Assembly: GCA_937928585.1 (NCBI GenBank) | Contig: CALEZK010000470.1 | Span: 1-7,243, forward strand | Source of the DNA: an uncultured bacterium | Lineage (GTDB): Bacteria > Hydrogenedentota > Hydrogenedentia > Hydrogenedentales > SLHB01 | Reading direction: 5' to 3' | DNA: 7,243 nt | Shown here: positions 5,771-7,243 of the stretch, piece after piece | Numbering within the stretch: position 1 is the stretch's first letter | How the letters are laid out: each line of letters starts with the position of its first letter | The notes under the pieces: generated by a model | What the model was told of the DNA's origin: nothing | Database searches by the model: none | Seen by the model: the letters and a program-made list of their open reading frames with translations, nothing else | Made by a program: the position numbers and the translations under genes

Positions 5771-6298
5771 TTATGCTGTTGCAGCTTGTCTTGTCATGGT
5801 GAGGTCTCCCCAAGACAGAACGCGATCAATGTCCAGCAGGACAATGTCTCTATCCCCCACCTTTCCGATTCCAAGTATGAAAACGGCGTCAACGCTACTG
5901 CCGAATTCCGGCGCTGGTGCTAATTGGTCATTGGCAATCGAGAGTACCTCGCTCACTTCGTCGACGATAATTCCAATCGCGATACCCTTGGACGCGCCCG
6001 CAACCTGCACCACGACGATACAGGTCTTTCGAGTGTCTTCCTGCGACTGCATCCCAAACTTGGCGCGAAGTTGAATCACGGGAACCACATTACCGCGGAG
6101 GTTAATCACGCCGTGCACGTGCGCCGGGGTTCGCGGCACCTTTGTCACCGGTAAGAGACCTACGATTTCCTGCACTTTAAGTATGTCGATACCGTAGATT
6201 TCTCGATCGAGGAGGAAAGTAAGGTACTGTCCTGCGAGATCGGCAGCTACGATCTCACCGTCATTGTTCTGCTCCGTCTCGTGCACTTCTCGTATCAT
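5771..6298 (-). CDS. cheW: CheW coupling protein
   Basis: CheW links chemoreceptors to the CheA kinase in the membrane array. The 175-residue protein shows the CheW core: QYLTFLLDREIYGIDILKVQ at 24-43, the conserved GVINLRGNVVPVIQLRAKFG at 63-82, and VDEVSEVLSI at 112-121. A polar N-terminus of about 20 residues precedes the fold, and a short tail follows. ATG 6298 has AAGGGA about 6 bases upstream; the ATG at 6334 has no ribosome site. A 75-base gap separates it from cheA. It is a single CheW domain with no receiver fused. Confidence 0.93.
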   Translation of the reverse strand: MIREVHETEQNNDGEIVAADLAGQYLTFLLDREIYGIDILKVQEIVGLLPVTKVPRTPAHVHGVINLRGNVVPVIQLRAKFGMQSQEDTRKTCIVVVQVAGASKGIAIGIIVDEVSEVLSIANDQLAPAPEFGSSVDAVFILGIGKVGDRDIVLLDIDRVLSWGDLTMTRQAATA

Positions 6299-6373
6299 CC
6301 GTTGTCCCTTCGTCCCTTTCGGTATCCGCCACATGCTCAGGTGCTTGTTCAGAGTGCGTCTTAACCTGGCGCG

Positions 6374-7243
6374 CTAGGCCGCCGACCGGCGTACCCGAGT
6401 ATCGGATCCTGGACCAGGGTCTACCCCTATTTTCATGATGCCGCTCACATCTAGCACAAGGCCGACGGTGCCGTCGGGCAGAATCGCTGCACCGGCAATT
6501 CCCTCAGTGCCTTTCAACGCATCGCCGAGCGAACGGATAACAATCTGCTGCTGACCAATCAGTTCATCAATCAACAGACCAAAGCGCCTGCCCTCGTTTT
6601 CGAGCAGCAGCACTATTGCGTCTTGTGGATCGCGAGCGGCGTCTTCGATGGCGAATAGTTCATGCAGGCGAATCAATGGCAATTGATCTTCCTGGAATGT
6701 CAGCATTTCTCCTCGGCCGGCAACGGTCGAAATGCACTCGAGTCCGGGTTTTAATGACCGCAAGATAGATAGGGTTGGCACAATGTAGCGTTCGCTACCC
6801 GCGCGAATGAGCATACCGTCAATAACTGCATGCGTAAGTGGCAGTCGAATGCTGAATGTGCTGCCTTGACCAGGTTCGCTTCGAATCTCCATTTTTCCGC
6901 GCAACAATTCGATGTTTCTGCGAACAACGTCCAAACCTACTCCACGGCCCGAGATGTCGGTAACCTGTTGCGCCGTCGAGAAACCTGGTTGAAAGATAAG
7001 GCTGAAGATCTCGCTATCGGAAAACGCGCGTCCCTCTTGCACGAGACCGCGCTCCCGCGCTTTCGCAAGTATGGCGTTACGATCCAGACCACGTCCATCG
7101 TCCTCGATATCAATGTGTATGCTGCTACCTTTGTGCGAAGCGCGCAATGTAACTCGTCCCACTGCGGGCTTGCCCACGGCGATGCGATCGGCGGACGAAG
7201 CTTCAAGCCCGTGGTCGATCGCATTCCGCACCATATGCATGAG
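6374..7243 (-). CDS. cheA: CheA histidine kinase, 5' part cut by the window edge
   Basis: Only the C-terminal 289 residues lie in the window. They start inside the ATP-binding domain: the N-box HMVRNAIDHG right at the edge, then EDDGRGLD (47-54), the F-box FQPGFST (84-90), GRGVGLDVV (99-107) and GQGSTFSIRLPL (125-136). A CheW-like P5 regulatory domain follows from about 140 to 280, with RYIVPTLSI and the GLVLDVSGIM strand. P5 binds CheW and receptors. The phosphorylated histidine domain (P1), any CheY-binding P2, dimerisation domain P3 and the first part of P4 lie beyond position 7243, so their state cannot be judged. It is the first gene of the operon seen here; the operon promoter is presumably outside the window. 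Confidence 0.95.
   Translation of the reverse strand, partial: LMHMVRNAIDHGLEASSADRIAVGKPAVGRVTLRASHKGSSIHIDIEDDGRGLDRNAILAKARERGLVQEGRAFSDSEIFSLIFQPGFSTAQQVTDISGRGVGLDVVRRNIELLRGKMEIRSEPGQGSTFSIRLPLTHAVIDGMLIRAGSERYIVPTLSILRSLKPGLECISTVAGRGEMLTFQEDQLPLIRLHELFAIEDAARDPQDAIVLLLENEGRRFGLLIDELIGQQQIVIRSLGDALKGTEGIAGAAILPDGTVGLVLDVSGIMKIGVDPGPGSDTRVRRSAA

Noticed and set aside
1..7243. CRISPR arrays, tRNA or rRNA genes, insertion sequences, phage genes
   Set aside because: No repeat array, RNA-gene fold, transposase motif or flanking repeats were seen.

Overview
The window is a chromosomal-looking stretch from a moderately GC-rich, motile bacterium. Most of it is one long minus-strand chemotaxis operon. 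The CheD, CheX/CheC and HDOD genes show that this is not the enteric (E. coli-type) chemotaxis layout. It is the broader type seen in many deep-branching, delta-proteobacterial-like and PVC/FCB-like lineages. I cannot assign a phylum from the sequence alone.

Layout from left to right. (1) Positions 1-464, minus strand: a STAS-domain anti-sigma-factor antagonist that runs off the left edge. (2) Positions 465-706: a divergent intergenic region. It holds a convincing promoter for the plus-strand gene, with a perfect 7-1-7 palindrome between the -35 and -10 boxes. (3) Positions 707-1204, plus strand: an unrecognised 165-residue putative regulator. It has a helix-rich, possibly winged-HTH N-terminus and a ribbon-helix-helix-like C-terminus. 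(4) Positions 1205-1313: a short convergent gap with no clear terminator. (5) Positions 1314-7243, minus strand: the chemotaxis operon. In transcription order it is cheA (3' part only), cheW, cheX, cheY, cheD copy A, cheR, cheD copy B, an HDOD gene, a second CheY-like receiver, and a second CheX/CheC-family gene. Spacings are short or overlapping throughout.

How the parts fit together. CheW and CheA form the receptor-coupled kinase. The single-domain receivers would be its phosphorylation targets, and the two CheX/CheC-type proteins, each next to a receiver, would dephosphorylate them. CheR (methyltransferase) and two CheD copies (receptor glutamine deamidases) would adapt the receptors. No cheB, receptor (mcp) or flagellar gene is visible here. 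The HDOD protein is an unusual member of the operon and keeps a full-looking set of HD-type metal ligands.

The items most worth following up are the HTH/RHH-like protein with its palindromic operator candidate, the paired receiver-phosphatase duplication, the two diverged CheD copies around cheR, and the HDOD protein with an apparently intact HD site.
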